Below the pieces are notes generated by a model that saw only the letters and a list, made by a program, of their open reading frames with translations, had not been told where the DNA came from and made no database searches. Below are positions 1 to 12,077 of a DNA stretch of 64,000 nt, piece by piece (the first letter of the stretch is position 1; the number at the start of each line of letters is the position of its first letter). Source of the DNA: Clitopilus passeckerianus (lineage: Eukaryota; Basidiomycota; Agaricomycetes; Agaricales; Entolomataceae); the NCBI GenBank assembly GCA_944990035.1, contig CALYLX010000150.1, positions 1 to 64,000 on the forward strand, written 5' to 3'. A program made the translations under genes and the position numbers.

Positions 1-769
1 ATCCATGTCCGTTGGAGTGAATGAACCAGGTGATGGACCGCCTGGCTTCGCAGCCGTAAGCAACTAGGTCATGTTTGGAACTGCTACTAGCGATTCGTCG
101 CCATTGACCGATGCAGAGCTCCAAACTTGGAATGATAAGGATAGCTGTGCATGTGATATCAGAAGACTGCAGGCCATGAGCGAAGCGAGTTGTTCCCTAC
201 AGTCGACTTCGTGTAGAAGATTATGCAGTTCAATTTCAAATCCACGGGACAGTTTAGGAGGGTCTCAGGCGGTGGCGGAGGTGGCTCCGAGGAATTCATG
301 AGTTCCTTCTGCCTAATTTCTATACTCCTTGCCTTCGCCCGACTAATTCCAAAATGAATGAGCACCTGGGAGGTTTTGATAATTGTTCTCCTCACCGATT
401 TTGAAACCAAATCTGTGTTTGTCGTTCATGCATGCCCAATAGTTCCCCAATTTCACGTCGTTTGGTAGCGGTTGGATTACGATCCGCAGCAAAAATTCTT
501 TCGAGCATTAGCAGCTGTTCGTTTGAGACACGAGTGCGTTTTCTTTTCTCTCGACCGGCGAGATAGATTTTGAGCGTCGCCTGTTGGAGAATTGCTTCAA
601 AACTTTCGTCTTCTGATTTCACCTGCGATGGACGGCGAAGGGAAGCCATGGGCTCAGTGGTGAAAAGCGGTGCGACAGAGTAGTCTTCGTCTCCAGGGAG
701 TGTGATAACGATAGGATCCGACCTGTGTCCCCTGCTTGGACAACGGTTCAGGCGAGTACTGAAATCCAT
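1..769 (-). CDS. Homeobox transcription factor, 3' part cut by window edge
   Basis: Nuclear DNA-binding regulator. The first exon carries a homeodomain that begins KRKRTRVSNEQLLMLERIF and ends in the helix-3 signature WFQNR. A 53-base intron (343-395, GTGAGG..TTAG) splits the third-helix motif, and splicing restores WFQNRRAKAR. After a proline run (PPPPPP), a second intron of about 80 bases (donor GTGGAT, acceptor TGCAG) joins an exon starting SSDIT. That exon holds GQWRRIASS and ITWFIHSNGHG, which I recognise as the conserved C-terminal module of basidiomycete homeodomain proteins. The gene runs off base 1. I chose ATG 769 (MDFSTRLNRC) because the acidic segment PGDEDYSVAPLFTTEP before the homeodomain is typical. 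The frame stays open upstream to 1066, so an earlier start (844 or 1066) is possible. Target genes cannot be told from sequence. Confidence 0.85.
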
Positions 770-1066
770 TCTAGTGAGGGGACCAGAGACAGAAGAGTGT
801 GAGCTGTCCAAGGACGGTGAACATTTATTTACAGTGCCTCTCATAATTCGGGGATGTGCTATCGGCGTACCTCCTTCGATTGAGTTAAGGCGATCGCCAC
901 TAGATCGAATAAGCGAGGGGAATAGAATCCGAGAAAATCTTGTCTCTACACGGGCTGCTGGAGCTAGGTCTGAGCGCCAAATCGGTTCCGGTGCGTCAGG
1001 AAGGGCGGAGGAAAACCTCGAATTCCAAGAGAACAATAAATAGGGAGAGAAGTACCATGATATCAC

Positions 1067-2617
1067 GAGTCCTTCTCTGTATATTCAGAGAATATCATAC
1101 ATACCAATTTGCCCGAGTGCATACCGAAAACAGCGCACGTTGGGAAGGAGAATACACTCATTCGAGCAGGCAAGAACTGAGCTCACGAAGTAGACCAGGG
1201 TCAGATCTAGGAACGGGTGTCCAACTTGCTGGCAAGGAGACGCTCGCGACAGCGTATACGAGTTAGTCCAGGAGCTAGATGCTGTCAGGAAAATGACGTT
1301 GCTTGCAGATTTGCAAGCTCTGCCCTGCCTTTACAGTTTCCCGATGGAGGATTAAGAAACTGTTACCTGTGGTTGGTCTTTGACAGGTTTCTCAATGAAC
1401 GAATCACAATGTGGGCTCTGTACATTGGCTGATAGCATGCGAACCACCTCTGGTACCTGTGGAACAAAGCCGTGAGGTATGTGTGTTTAGTCTAGTGGAC
1501 ACTGAGATAACTCCTCTTAGATCTTCTCCGGGGTTCACACCAGATCTGACTCGGGTGGATCCCAAATCTGGTCGATATAGACGGCGTTCTTGGATCTCTG
1601 CATGTGCCGCAAAGTAAATTGGGCAGATATATCGTTGTAATGACAGGAAATTCTGTTAGAAAACTTGGAGAAATTACCTTCTGATCGTTGTTGAATCTGG
1701 AAAAGGTTACAGTTGCCTAGATGAGGCAGAGCAGGGTGGACCTTGACTGGGGGTATGAACGCAGAAATTTCCCAGAAGGGACTAACCTCAATTGCACGTG
1801 GTTGTCAGCATGAATGGGGAAGAGTCCGAAGACCCTCCTGCTGACAATGACATGGGGTCCATCGGAGGGCCTAGTCCATCACCAAAAAGAGGGAAAGAAA
1901 TTTCAAGAGGCGAACAAGAAAATGGGCGAAGACCCTTTGCTTGTATCATCTTGCATTGGCGGAAGCAAAACATAATTTGCCTCCGTGGTCTATTTCAAAA
2001 TCGCTGCAGCGAGAGGATTCGACAGGATGCATCATGTACATTCAAGTTTCTACGAGAATGTACATAACATGCACCGAGGTCTAAGCGCAGCCGTCGTTAC
2101 GTTCGTTTTAATCGGCAAACGGGCGCCTCCGTAATGACCGAGGATCCCAATCGCTTATATTATATTTGCCAAAATAGTTGAAGTTTACCTTAGGCCACGG
2201 GATCTTGAATGCAACAGATTCCTGGGATGCATTGCACGATCTGTATACAGATTGCAAAAGTAGCCTTCATGCCGAGTTGGCCAGATAACCAAGATTGTGC
2301 GGTCTTCTCTTGAGTTTCTGCCAAGTTTCTGGAACATCACGATCAGGAATATTTATTTTTTTACCTCAAGGTTTGACCGTGACCACCCTCGAATCTTGCC
2401 ACATCTGAAAAAGCTTCGATCCAGCTAGATTATACTTCCCTTTACACTGAAATTACAACAGCCTTTGACGAGGGGGACCTAGTCGAGCCGCAAAATGCGG
2501 CCTATAGTATACTTACTCTTATAACATAGATATGCACGGGGAAAAAGGAAATCGAAGAAAACAAACAGAGATACTCGACCCCGACAAACCATATAAAATA
2601 TGCATGTGCGGTCCCGG
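1067..2617. other. Intergenic, no gene recognised
   Basis: This 1.5 kb lies upstream of the homeobox gene and downstream of the U1-70K stop. Open frames are short and show no family I recognise. It probably contains the homeobox promoter and 5' leader plus the U1-70K 3' end. I see no repeat array or RNA gene in it. Confidence 0.5.
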
Positions 2618-4001
2618 CTAGTAGCGGGGTCGTTTCGATTCCCTGTCGTCATATCCTCCTGGTCCTTCTCGTTTGAGATCTCCGCGTAGCCCCCGCCTGG
2701 TGGGCCACCGAACCCGCCTTGTTGTGGAGGCGCACCATAGCCATTCGGGGCTCCGTCATTGAAGCCGCCTCCACCGTATCCAATACCGCCTCCTCGGCCA
2801 CCCCTAGTAGATGTCAGTAATCATATACATTTATTCAATAGAACAACCTTACCTGAAACCACCTCCACCTCCGCCGAAATCATCCCGTCCCCCACCGAAG
2901 CCTCCACGCCCACCTCTGAAGCCTCCGCCACCACCTCCACCCTCGAAGCCTCCTCTGAAGCCTCCTCCACCTCCCCGGTCACCACCAAACCCTCGGTCGC
3001 CCATGGGTGGGCCTCTGTCTCGAACCCACCTCCACCGCCACCTCCATAGCCTCCTCTATCACCGCCGAATCCTCCGCGACCACCTCCAAACCCACCACGA
3101 CCTCTGAAACCACCGCCCCGACCTCCACCTCCGCCGAATCCGCCGCGGAATCCTCCACGTGCAGCAGGAGCAGGAGCAGCGACGGGCTCTACACGCTTGG
3201 GACGTCCTCCAAGACCTCCACCAAGTCGCCGAGGCTTCCAGCCTCTGACGGTGCGTCCACGCTCGACATCCACCAGAATGCGCTTCCCCATTATTGTGAG
3301 GCCGTCTGACTCCTTATACGCGGCTGTCAAGAGAAGTTAGACTAGCGTAGAATGAGAATGGTATGATCAATACTGACCCTTCATATCACGTTCACGTTCG
3401 TAGACTATGAATGCATATCCACGGTTGCGACCTTTCTTGTCGCGGACAATCCTGACGCGTTCGACGGCACCGTAGACTTCGAATTCTCGCCTCACGTCAG
3501 TTTCGTTGGCACCCTTATGCTACAAAACCGGTTCGAATGGGAGGTAGAAACAAGATAGATTCAAAAAACCTACCAGACGAGAGATAAATAATGTTTTGTA
3601 TGGGTCACCAACAGCCTCAGGATCCTCTGACGGTTTGTCTGTAAAGGCGTCAATATACGCAGGACGTACATGAAGTGCTTCAAAAAACTCACAAGTCTCC
3701 TTCGCAGCCTTAAAAGCTTCAGCCTTCTTGGCCTTTCGCTCTTCCCGACGTATTTGTCGTTTTACTTCTTCCGCATGAGTGAATACGGGCTCCTCTCCTT
3801 CCTCCATACTTTCGGCTTGACCGGATGCTATAAGGGACTGTGTATCGGCCTCCTTGAGTTGGGCGAGAAGTCCTGCCACTCCGTCCACATTTTTGCTCCT
3901 GACACGTTCAAAATCCCGGCCAGAAGGGCGCATCCATAGCACGGGTGGTCTTGGAGCAAAAGCTTCAGCAAATTCGGCGGTAGCAAATGTGTGCCCGGCA
4001 T
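2618..4001 (-). CDS. SNP1: U1 small nuclear ribonucleoprotein 70 kDa protein
   Basis: Binds stem-loop I of U1 snRNA in the spliceosome and helps define 5' splice sites. The N-terminus [14 protein letters not shown] matches the family's 'LPPNLL.LFAPR' start. A helical linker with [20 protein letters not shown] follows, then an [14 protein letters not shown] is RNP2, RGYAFIVYE is RNP1, and [12 protein letters not shown] and [15 protein letters not shown] residues follow directly. The C-terminus is a long RGG/glycine-rich tail ending SKRPRY. The RRM is crossed by short introns. Three one-base losses break the frame: the T run at 3958-3961, the G run near 3025, and GGCTACGCGG near 2684. Restoring a base at each gives family-typical sequence on both sides. 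A broken U1-70K would be lethal, so I read these as sequencing errors. Divergent from COX10. Confidence 0.92.
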
Positions 4002-4255
4002 CTCGAAGTCTCTTGATTACTGGGTGTTATGGCCGTAGTTGAGAGTATAAACTGCTTTCTAAAGACCAAACCAGACAGTGAGCAGAGGTGGTTTGGCGAC
4101 GAGTGCTGCCGTCAACGTTGTGAGTGTTGAGTGAGAGGTTGTTTTTCAAACTCCGCCTACGTTCCTCGAGTGTGCTCCATCGCACAGCTAATTCTGTAAG
4201 TCGTCGTCGCCAGTGTTGACGGACTCGAAACTGACTTCAGTAATGTATATAGTCT
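4002..4255. promoter_or_regulatory. Divergent intergenic promoter region, U1-70K / COX10
   Basis: About 254 bases separate the two opposing ATGs, so both promoters must fit here or overlap the leaders. I see no clear TATA box. Inferred from gene layout only. Confidence 0.45.
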
Positions 4256-5487
4256 ATGATCCTACAGCGTGGGCTGTTAATTCTCGGCCGGCGTAGTCAT
4301 TGCCTAAGGAATGTACAGGCTCGGCACTCTCGTCTGGCAGCTCTGCTGCCTTCACAAGCTACTTTTTCCACAATGCTCAATGGCTGAGCTCTCATTCAAG
4401 CAAGCCCAAGAATGCAGCAACCATTGCTGCTTCTGCTCCAGCCCTCCCTTTAACAGCATACAAGCCAAGTGAAGTCCTCACACCGAGCCGGTTATTCAAA
4501 ATCTATGCTCAGCTCTCAAAGACGAGACTCAGTATTCTGGTCGTTTTGACTGCAATGGGTGGAGTTGCATTATCGCCCCTTCCAGCAACCATACCAGTCC
4601 TTCTGTCGACCGCTGTCGGCACAGCTCTCTGCTCAGCTTCCGCCAACACACTAAATCAAATCCAAGAAGTTCCATTGGACGCACAAATGGCCCGGACCCG
4701 CATGAGGCCACTTGTTCGCAGGGCAATCTCCCTGTGCATGCTACTGGCTTCGCATTAGCCACAGGCCTGGCTGGACCTGCACTTCTGTGGACAATGGTCA
4801 ACCCCACTACTGCCATTCTTGGAGCAGCCAACATAGCCCTATATGCGGGTTGGTATACCTGGAGTAAACGGCGAGGCATTGCCAGCACCTGGGTTGGAGC
4901 TGTTGTCGGAGGCATCCCCCGTTATGGGCTGGACTGCTTGTGGAGGAACCCTACTTCCCGATGCAAGTGGCCTTCACCTCTTCCTCCCTTCATTCCTTTC
5001 CACAGCCCCGGTGGATCCTTCACTCATTGACAACCCCTTTCCGCCTTCGCACTATTCATGCTACTCTACAGCTGGCAATTCCCCACTTCAATGCATTATC
5101 ACATATAGTTAGGGTGCATACGCCAAAGCCGGCTATCCCATGCTCTCCGTTCTTTCACCTTCCAAGAACGCGCTTGTTTCACTCCGACACGCTACTCTCC
5201 TCATACCCATCTGCTCCATCCTATTCCCCATCTCAGGGCTCACAACCTGGACCTTTGCATTGACAGGTCTCGTACCGAACCTTATTTGTGCCAGAGCCGC
5301 CTGGAGATTTTGGCAACGAGGAGGAGAAAAGGAGGCCAGGGTGGTGTTCCAACACAGCCTGTGGTATCTCCCCGTTATTCTTGGCCTTGCGATGGTCCAC
5401 AAGCAAAATGTCGACTGGTTGGCATGGTTAGGTATCAGAGGCGAGGAGGAGAAGGAAGAAGAGGTTGATATTACTAAGTCGTCGTAA
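4256..5487 (+). CDS. COX10: Protoheme IX farnesyltransferase (heme O synthase)
   Basis: Mitochondrial inner-membrane prenyltransferase that adds a farnesyl group to heme B, the first step to heme A for cytochrome c oxidase. ATG 4256 opens an arginine-rich presequence (MILQRGLLILGRRSHCLRNV). The catalytic signature is visible as NTLNQIQEVPLDAQMARTRM (the N..E...D...M.RT pattern of UbiA enzymes), followed by RPLVRRAIS, GIASTWVGAVVGG, GWTACGG and hydrophobic helices to the C-terminus VVFQHSLWYLPVILGLAMVH. I see no intron. The frame breaks about six times: the T run 4363-4367, C runs 4730-4732, 4916-4920, 5034-5037 and 5081-5084, and the G run 5112-5114. Each fits one (once two) missing bases in a homopolymer. 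The protein order and family motifs are otherwise complete, so this is probably a functional gene with sequence errors, not a pseudogene. Confidence 0.9.
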
Positions 5488-5537
5488 TACCAGGACTATA
5501 TTTAGATGGAGCCATGTATATTAATCCTAATTTACCT

Positions 5538-6415
5538 CTACAACTCTTTGACCATTTGTGAACGTCCATGGGTATCAAGCAGGGGTTTTGACCGTTTAGC
5601 CTCCCTCCTCTTTTGAGCGCGTCCACCCTAGCTTTCATTGCTGCGACTCTCATATCTGCCTCCTCCTGCTGACTTTCTTCATCCATTAACCTATCCATGA
5701 TAAGCTCCCGTTCCTCCTGCTCCTTTTTCTGCCTCTTAGCCTCTTCGTCAAGCGCCTCCTGCTCGCCAGGTTGGTCATCCCCTTGTCCACCCTCCGTAGG
5801 AAGGCCCTCAGTCGTTTCGGCCAGTACAGGCTCTGCAAATACGGTGGCCCGTTCAAATGCTTCCTGCCGCTGAGGCTCAAGATTCAATTCCCTTTGGAAT
5901 CTTTCGTATTCAAGGTCGATTTCGGACATTTGGGCTGGTGCAGTGGGTGGTGGTTTTATCGCGTTCGCCGCCTCTTCATCGTCAGAATCATCATAGGATG
6001 GGGGTATTGTACGACTTGGGTCCGAAAAGAAGTCCTCCGGAAAGCCAGAAGGTCGGGCATCTCCTACTTTCCGCCGCTTCGAGTCGCTTTCATTTGATTC
6101 CTCATCCTCCTCCATATCCTCATCCTCTGCTTTCCGCTTTCCCTGGACTGTTTGAGTTTCCTGGGCTTGCCGTGCAGCAGCCTCGGCTTCCTCACGTAGT
6201 CTCTGCGCTTCCCGTTTCTGGTCCTCCTCCCTCAACCTGACCACATTTGTTCGATGGAGTTTGCTTCCCAGGTGACCCTCCCAGGCAGAGGCGTGTTTAA
6301 CGGTGGTCCCACAGGCGATGCATCTAAGCTGGCCACTTGAGCTGTAAGATGCTAGTGGGTGCGAAATCTTGACATCTTGCCGTTTTGCCTTCAGTAGGGC
6401 TCGAACGTCCGCCAT
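5538..6415 (-). CDS. ZNF830-like C2H2 zinc finger coiled-coil protein
   Basis: Single-exon nuclear protein of about 290 residues. It starts MADVRALLKAKRQDVKISHP. Residues 30-55 hold one C2H2-type finger of the RNA/dsRNA-binding style (LRCIACGTTV..WEGHLGSKLHR). A charged coiled coil follows (REEDQKREAQRLREEAEAAA), then acidic and KRKAED stretches with a likely nuclear signal, and IDLEYERFQREL-type helices near the end. This matches ZNF830/CCDC16, reported as a splicing-associated factor. The written frame drifts after VDALKR. Adding one A to the A run at 5611-5614 gives a lysine/arginine-rich tail ending MVKEL, with the stop at 5538-5540, which I prefer. Convergent with COX10, only 50 bases away. 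Confidence 0.8.
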
Positions 6416-6699
6416 GAGTTCTGACGAAGTTCAGGCGGACCGCGTAGTGCTGTGTATCCCTGTTTGCAAGGTTCCGAATCAGGGCAATACCTGTATTCAT
6501 CAAAACTGATTTGCATGGATATGGGCGCCAACGGCACCACTCCAAAGCTAATGAAACTCGAGGACCTCGCATAAGTTATTGAACGCTCGGAGGCAGAAAG
6601 ACGTACACGCCATTAGCATTTTATTCCATGGGATTAATTCCTGATCGTCGAACAAAATTGACCGATTAATTTATGGGTCCAGCTACAAACGTGCTACTG

Positions 6700-8711
6700 T
6701 CAAAGAAAATTCAACAAAATAACCTCCGTGTCTTGTATATCAACTCCTTGTTCCACTGATACCGTCTCTGCTTGCTCAGCCCCACCCGGTCGACCGTCAG
6801 GTGTTTCATACGTTTGGCCTCCCCAAGTCACACCTGAATCGTCCGTGGCTCTACTAGAGAGAAAGCACACTAAGAATCTCTGCATATATGAGTTTATTAC
6901 AAGTGGATTTCTTACCGTATTGCAAGTCGTTTGACAGTCGCTCTCCCCGGTGAATGTCCACTCCCGGCCAAGCAACTCAGGTCAATATGGACGATGGATC
7001 TCTCAGTACTCTCTGGTAGGTAGGCCTGAGAGTTGAGCACCACAGCTCGAGCTAACTTCCCATGCTCATAGAATGCATAGGCAGAAATTCGAGGGTGATC
7101 TATAGCTAGCTCCGCCATGCGAGTAATTCCGCTCCTACCAGTTGCCTCCGCAATAACGACAGCAGCATAATAGGTAGGTTGGATGTGGGGAGGAAGCGGT
7201 TGTGGCAGTGGCGAGCCATCCAGAATCGATCTCGTCAGTGTGGCTGATTGGATCTAATCCCCTGGTAAGCACACAAATAACGCTTTTTTGTTGCCCAATA
7301 ACATACCAGCGCATATTTATATCCAACGCCTTCATGGAAGAAAACCGTCGACACTCCCAAGGTGTGGCTTTAAGAAGTAAGGGATGGTGTCAGAAGATCA
7401 TTTCCCGTATGACGGACTATGGTCACTCACGCATGTAATACATAGTCCACAGCCCAGATGGCTGCTCCTGCTGTATTGCTCACTCCTGGAGCACCCTGAT
7501 ACATTTAAATTGGTGAGACATGGCTGCCTCCCTAGCGTTATTGTTACTTACATGGCACGAGTAGCTGTTTGTTTCTCCAAAGATGAAATCCAATCCCTGC
7601 TGTGATGCTGCCTGAATGTCCGGCGTGAAGACCGAGAGATTGCCTCTGATGGTTGATTTGGTCATGAGATCCTGCAATAAACCGCCGCTTCCAGCACAAA
7701 ATGAGCCACTGTAACGATGCTGGGAGAATCTGAGCCCAATGTCAGTTGCAGAGAGTCTGAAAATATTCTTTGCCCTTACCTTGAAATGAATTTTCCTGGC
7801 CCTTTCATCAAACCAGCGTCGAACGCAGCCTGAGCCGTAAACCCATACTCATGAGAGTGCCCGGAGAATGAGCATCCCAGAACTTGGTCTGAGAATGCTC
7901 GTTGATACCCAGAATATCAGATACATTGGCCGCAAAGGAAGCCACCTGAAGGACTAGATCAGTCTCTGCAGAAATACATAAGGGGATTCATACTCGTTGA
8001 CCCAGTTGGAAACGGTGTAATTGGGCGATCGGAGGTTGTTAGTTTTGTACAGGTCAGGTTCATTCCCGATTTCCACGTAGTCCAGCACGATCCCCCTCTC
8101 TCTGATCCCGGGTGATTTAAATACTTTCTGAATTGCTCGAGCTTGCTGATAAGCAATGGTAGTATTATTGGCTCCTAGGTTTAGTCCCCAAGTCACCTTA
8201 GTGTCTGTAGAAAATAGAATTCTGAATCAGCAACGATTAACGTCGTAAATTTAGGAGAGCTTACTGCGTGGTAGAAACCGCGTTGTCTCGTAGAAGGCAT
8301 GTCCAAATGTAACATTTACAGCCTCTGGGTACGGCACGTCTTTCGTAGGTTCAGGAAATACCAACCCTGTCTCCTGCGTAGAATATGAGATATCTGCTCC
8401 TATTCCTGAGGACATGAATCGCACCTTCATTTTCGATTGAAATACGGTCCGATCCTCCGTATTACCTCCAATTCGGATTTGCGGTGGTTCCCCAGTCAAC
8501 CTCTTGAGGTTATCTAGAGTATTGTAGAAGAACTCATTCCGTGAACCCGAGCCCACCCAATCAGTCCAACGATCCATTTCTATGGACAGAGAAACAAGCG
8601 AGGGCGATATTTGGCGTGCATCTTTATTCGGGTTAGCGGCAGAAAAAGGGTCAATGCCGCCGCCAAGTAAGAATGAGGAAGAACGGCTAGAGCAAACTGG
8701 AGAAAGAGCAT
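6700..8711 (-). CDS. Glycoside hydrolase family 79 (beta-glucuronidase type), copy A
   Basis: Secreted carbohydrate-active enzyme. Fungal GH79 enzymes remove glucuronic or 4-O-methylglucuronic acid from glycans such as arabinogalactan proteins; the substrate here is inferred only. ATG 8711 gives a signal peptide (MLFLQFALAVLPHSYLAA). Family landmarks follow in order: MDRWTDWVGSGSRNEFFYN, PPQIRIGGNTEDRT, TWGLNLGANN, and VEIGNEPDLY, whose E is the expected acid/base. FIFGETNSYSCH carries the expected nucleophile E. The beta-domain end is YAFYEHGKLARAVVLNSQAY and GVTWGGQTYETPDGRPGG. At least seven short introns split the gene. One base seems missing just after the signal peptide (A run 8643-8647 on the plus strand). 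Its closest relative is the copy next door, with nearly the same C-terminal exon. Confidence 0.88.
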
Positions 8712-9422
8712 TCCTGAACAGTCAAATATCAACTGTCAAAAAGAGCAGCAAAGGTGAGTTTTATAGGGCGATGATAAGCACCACAGATCCTCGTCCTGCG
8801 ATGCTACGGCCCACAGTGATCCTTTGGAGAAGCATTAGGCAACGACAGAAGCCCTCGCACAATGACCAGGAGACTAGAGGTGATCGAGAGAATCGACAAA
8901 TGACCAGCTCTGACTTCATACCGTTTCTCAGCTGATACAGCGCCCGGGCCGTGGGCCGTCCAGCAAGGAGATCATGCGAACGGGAGAAAATCCCTCCCCA
9001 TGGACCGGTTGTCGCCGAGTTACATTTCGACGACGTAGGCAACATTGGCGCAGGGTTTGAGTGCAGTACTTGTCCAGTTTCCCAGAGCGGATCGGTGATG
9101 TGTGGTCATTGACGGGATCGGACCGAACATCCGGGCCCAATAGGGTTCCAAGGGCCAAGGGGTACAAATATTGAATGTGCGATTTCTCATACGAGATCAT
9201 CTGAATTATAGTCTGCTCTCACCGCGAACGCCACGGGGAGGCGGGTAGAGGCTCACACCTCCGTGAGCAGTTCTGCGGCCGATTAGGTTGGAAATTTTTG
9301 GCTCAGGGATAGCAAGAAGAGCTGGGGGCAAGACTTCGGAAAATCTGGCGGAAAGGAATGTTCTTTATAGATGAGAAGGGGTGCAATAAAGAGATGTATT
9401 CTTGGATGTCTCAGAGAAGGAT
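8712..9422. other. Spacer between GH79 copies, no gene recognised
   Basis: About 0.7 kb between the start of copy A and the stop of copy B. Short open frames on both strands have no recognisable motif. It should contain the promoter of copy A. Confidence 0.5.
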
Positions 9423-11415
9423 TCAGAGGAATTGAAGAAGAACGGCCTCAGTATCCTGAATATCAATACCCTTGGCAATTTCCACCTTCTCGACCTGAGA
9501 AGCCCCACGCGGGCGACCGTCAGGAGTCTCGTATGTCTGTCCACCCCATGTCACCCCAGAATCATCTGTCGCGTGTCTACGTTGAGCGAATCAAATGAGC
9601 GAGCGCCAACAAGCTGAATTATGGAGAAACATACCCAATAGTGAGTCTCTTCGCAGAAGCGAATAAAGGCCCATTACCGGCGAAGCTGAGGTCCAGATGA
9701 ATGGTATTTCTTTGAGGGCTGTCCGACAAGTAGGCTTGCGAGTTGATCAAAACTGCGCGAACGACTTTGCCGTGTTCATAGACCGCGTAACCAGCAGCCC
9801 GAGGATTGTCAATCTTGAGTTCCGTGATTTGCGCCTGCCCACTCTTCCCAATAGCTTCGGCAGCAATGACTGCTGCGTAATACAAAGGTTGAACGTGAGG
9901 AGCGAGAGGCGTGGGCAACGGAGAGGCGTCGAGGATGGATCTGGTGAGCGTAGCTGGTTGAATCTGTGTGATTGCGTCAGTCATTTATTCTGAGACCGGT
10001 GGAAGGGCCTCACAAAATCATATTTGAACCCAATGCCTTCGTGGAAGACAACTGTGCTTATTTTCAGTTGGGTGCTAGCAGGTAGTCAGTGAAATGTCAG
10101 CGAAGATGCTAACTCGACGACTTACGCGTACAACGCATAGTCCAAGGCCCACAAGGCGGCACCAGCAGTGTTACTGACACGAGGAGCGCCCTGCGCAACA
10201 GAGAATATAAATATTCTGCAAAGGCGGGTCCACATCCCTACTTACATGACAAGCATAACTGTTAGTCTCCCCAAGGATGTAATCTCGCCCTTGGGCGAAT
10301 GTTGCTTGGATATCAGGTGTGAAACCTGTCAGATTTCCTCGGATCGTGGATTTAGTCATGAGGTCCTGCAGGAGGCCGCCGCTTCCAGCACAGAAAGAGC
10401 CACTGTATCGATGCTGCGAGATCCTGTATTCCTTGTAAGCGTCAACCGCCAAGGCACTTAAAAAGCAGCTGCTCACGTTGAGATAAGCTTGCCTGGGCCA
10501 GTCAGAAGACCGGATTGGAAGGCTGCTTGAGGAGAATCCAGAGGTAGTATGGGATGATCCTGCAAAGGATGCGCCGAGGAACTTGGTGTGAGAGCTTTCA
10601 GTGATACCCAAGACTCCAGTAACATTGCCAGCAAAAGAGAGCCACCTGTTTCATCGTCAGACAAGCCCATAAATTGTTTTTGCCCAATACATACTCCTGG
10701 ACCCATTGGTTAACGGTGTAATTGCTTGGACGAAGACCATTATTTTTGTAGAGGTCTGGTTCGTTGCCAATTTCAACGTAGTCCAGAACAATACCAGCAC
10801 TCTTGATTTCTGGCGAATTGAAAACGTTCGCAATCGCTTGGGCTTGCAGATAGGCTGTCGTCCTATTGTTACCGCCCAGGTTGAGTCCCCAAGTTACACG
10901 AGTGCCTAGATGGTCGATATTCAGTAGTTTCCTCTTCAGGTGGCATTGTGTTCGCTTACGAGGAGGCAAGAAGCGCGTAGTTGCATAGTACGAGTTCCCT
11001 ACCACCACCTTTGTTGCCTCTGGATATGGAGTGACTGAGTTGGGGTCTGGGAAAACAGCCTCCGCAAACTAAAGAGGAAAGTGACGTCAGTTCAATGCCA
11101 AGTTCACCCTAAGTCGACATTACTCGCCTTCGCATTAGCGTTGAAGCTGGATTTGTCTTCAGTATTACCGCCAATACGGATTTGAGGAGGTTCCCCAGTC
11201 AGCTGCTGCAGGTTATCCAGCGTGTTAAAGAAGAACTGGTTCCTCGACGTGGAGCCAACCCAGTCAGGCCAACGATCCATCTCAATAGACAGAGAGATCA
11301 ATGACGGCGAAACCGTAGGAGTGTCTGCACCAGGCGTCAATGGAATCGCGACATTGACTGAATTGGCAGAGTGCAAGTGGAACAGGAGAGCAAGCACAGA
11401 GAAGCGACTAATCAT
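9423..11415 (-). CDS. Glycoside hydrolase family 79 (beta-glucuronidase type), copy B
   Basis: Second secreted GH79 enzyme in direct tandem with copy A. I chose ATG 11415 because it opens a clean signal peptide (MISRFSVLALLFHLHSANS); an in-frame ATG at 11481 would add a 22-residue lead that hides it. The exon order matches copy A: SPSLISLSIEMDRWPDWVG, PPQIRIGGNTEDKS, TWGLNLGGNNRTTAY, VEIGNEPDLYKNNG (acid/base E), YILGETNSYACH (nucleophile E), and a C-terminal beta domain with GYAVYEHGKVVRAVLINSQA and GVTWGGQTYETPDGRP. Intron positions agree with copy A, so the pair arose by duplication of a whole intron-bearing gene. Both active-site glutamates are present and the frame is mostly clean, so this copy is probably active. 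Confidence 0.9.
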
Positions 11416-12077
11416 CTTGTGCAGAAGGGCTACTAGTTGGACTTGCAAGTTGTCCAGCGCCCATTTATATAGGTCGTCCATCTAAGCGAAGTGGGTCGGT
11501 CAGCATGAAAGACGCATGTCACGGTTAGCTGCTAAACCTTTGACAAGCTATGGGGCGAATAAGAAATGGTGTTAGACCGGTTGAATGCTTGTTGCTCAAG
11601 TTCTGATACAAGGTTCTGGAGGGTAGCGAATCCTCAGCTGATCGACTCTCATATGGAAGTCCACATGGGAAATAGATTCATGGTCACGTCGGACATATCC
11701 GCCACGACGTTCTGTAGGTGAAGCTTGGGTGATCTGCTGAGCAACTCACCGAAGGATTCACGCAAGAGTGCAAGCACAATGTGGTTCTCACACTATAATA
11801 AGGAGGACCGGAAAGAAAGGGCCAGCCAGTAAGATGTCAGGTCACAAGGTTCGGAAGCCTGCGGTCCGCATTACAAGGAGACCTCAAGAACCCTCAGAAA
11901 GCAGGTATCGAACTTCTCAGAATTGGAAAAACGGTCCGATTGTTGGTGCAGAGCTGGGTTGCAAGTATTGGATTTGAGACAAGTCCGAAAGTGCTTTGTC
12001 AGCAATTGCCTTCTTGGCCGTGTACAGTCTCTCAGCGTAACCTCAAAGATCCCTGGACTGCTGCTAGACGACCAATA
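11416..12077. promoter_or_regulatory. Divergent intergenic region, GH79 B / CCDC130-like
   Basis: About 0.66 kb between opposing starts, expected to hold both promoters. A TATAAT-like stretch lies at 11792-11799, but I cannot assign it to either gene. No other feature seen. Confidence 0.35.

Noticed and set aside
2759..3309. Proline/threonine-rich open frames on the plus strand
   Set aside because: They are the antisense of the glycine-rich RGG tail of U1-70K; the repeats in the DNA cause them.
4256..5487. COX10 as a pseudogene
   Set aside because: About six breaks, all missing bases in short C, G or T runs, with perfect motifs between; its neighbours show the same error type.
6700..11415. 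Single GH79 gene with a long intron
   Set aside because: Each copy has its own start, signal peptide, acid/base and nucleophile motifs, and C-terminal domain with a stop.
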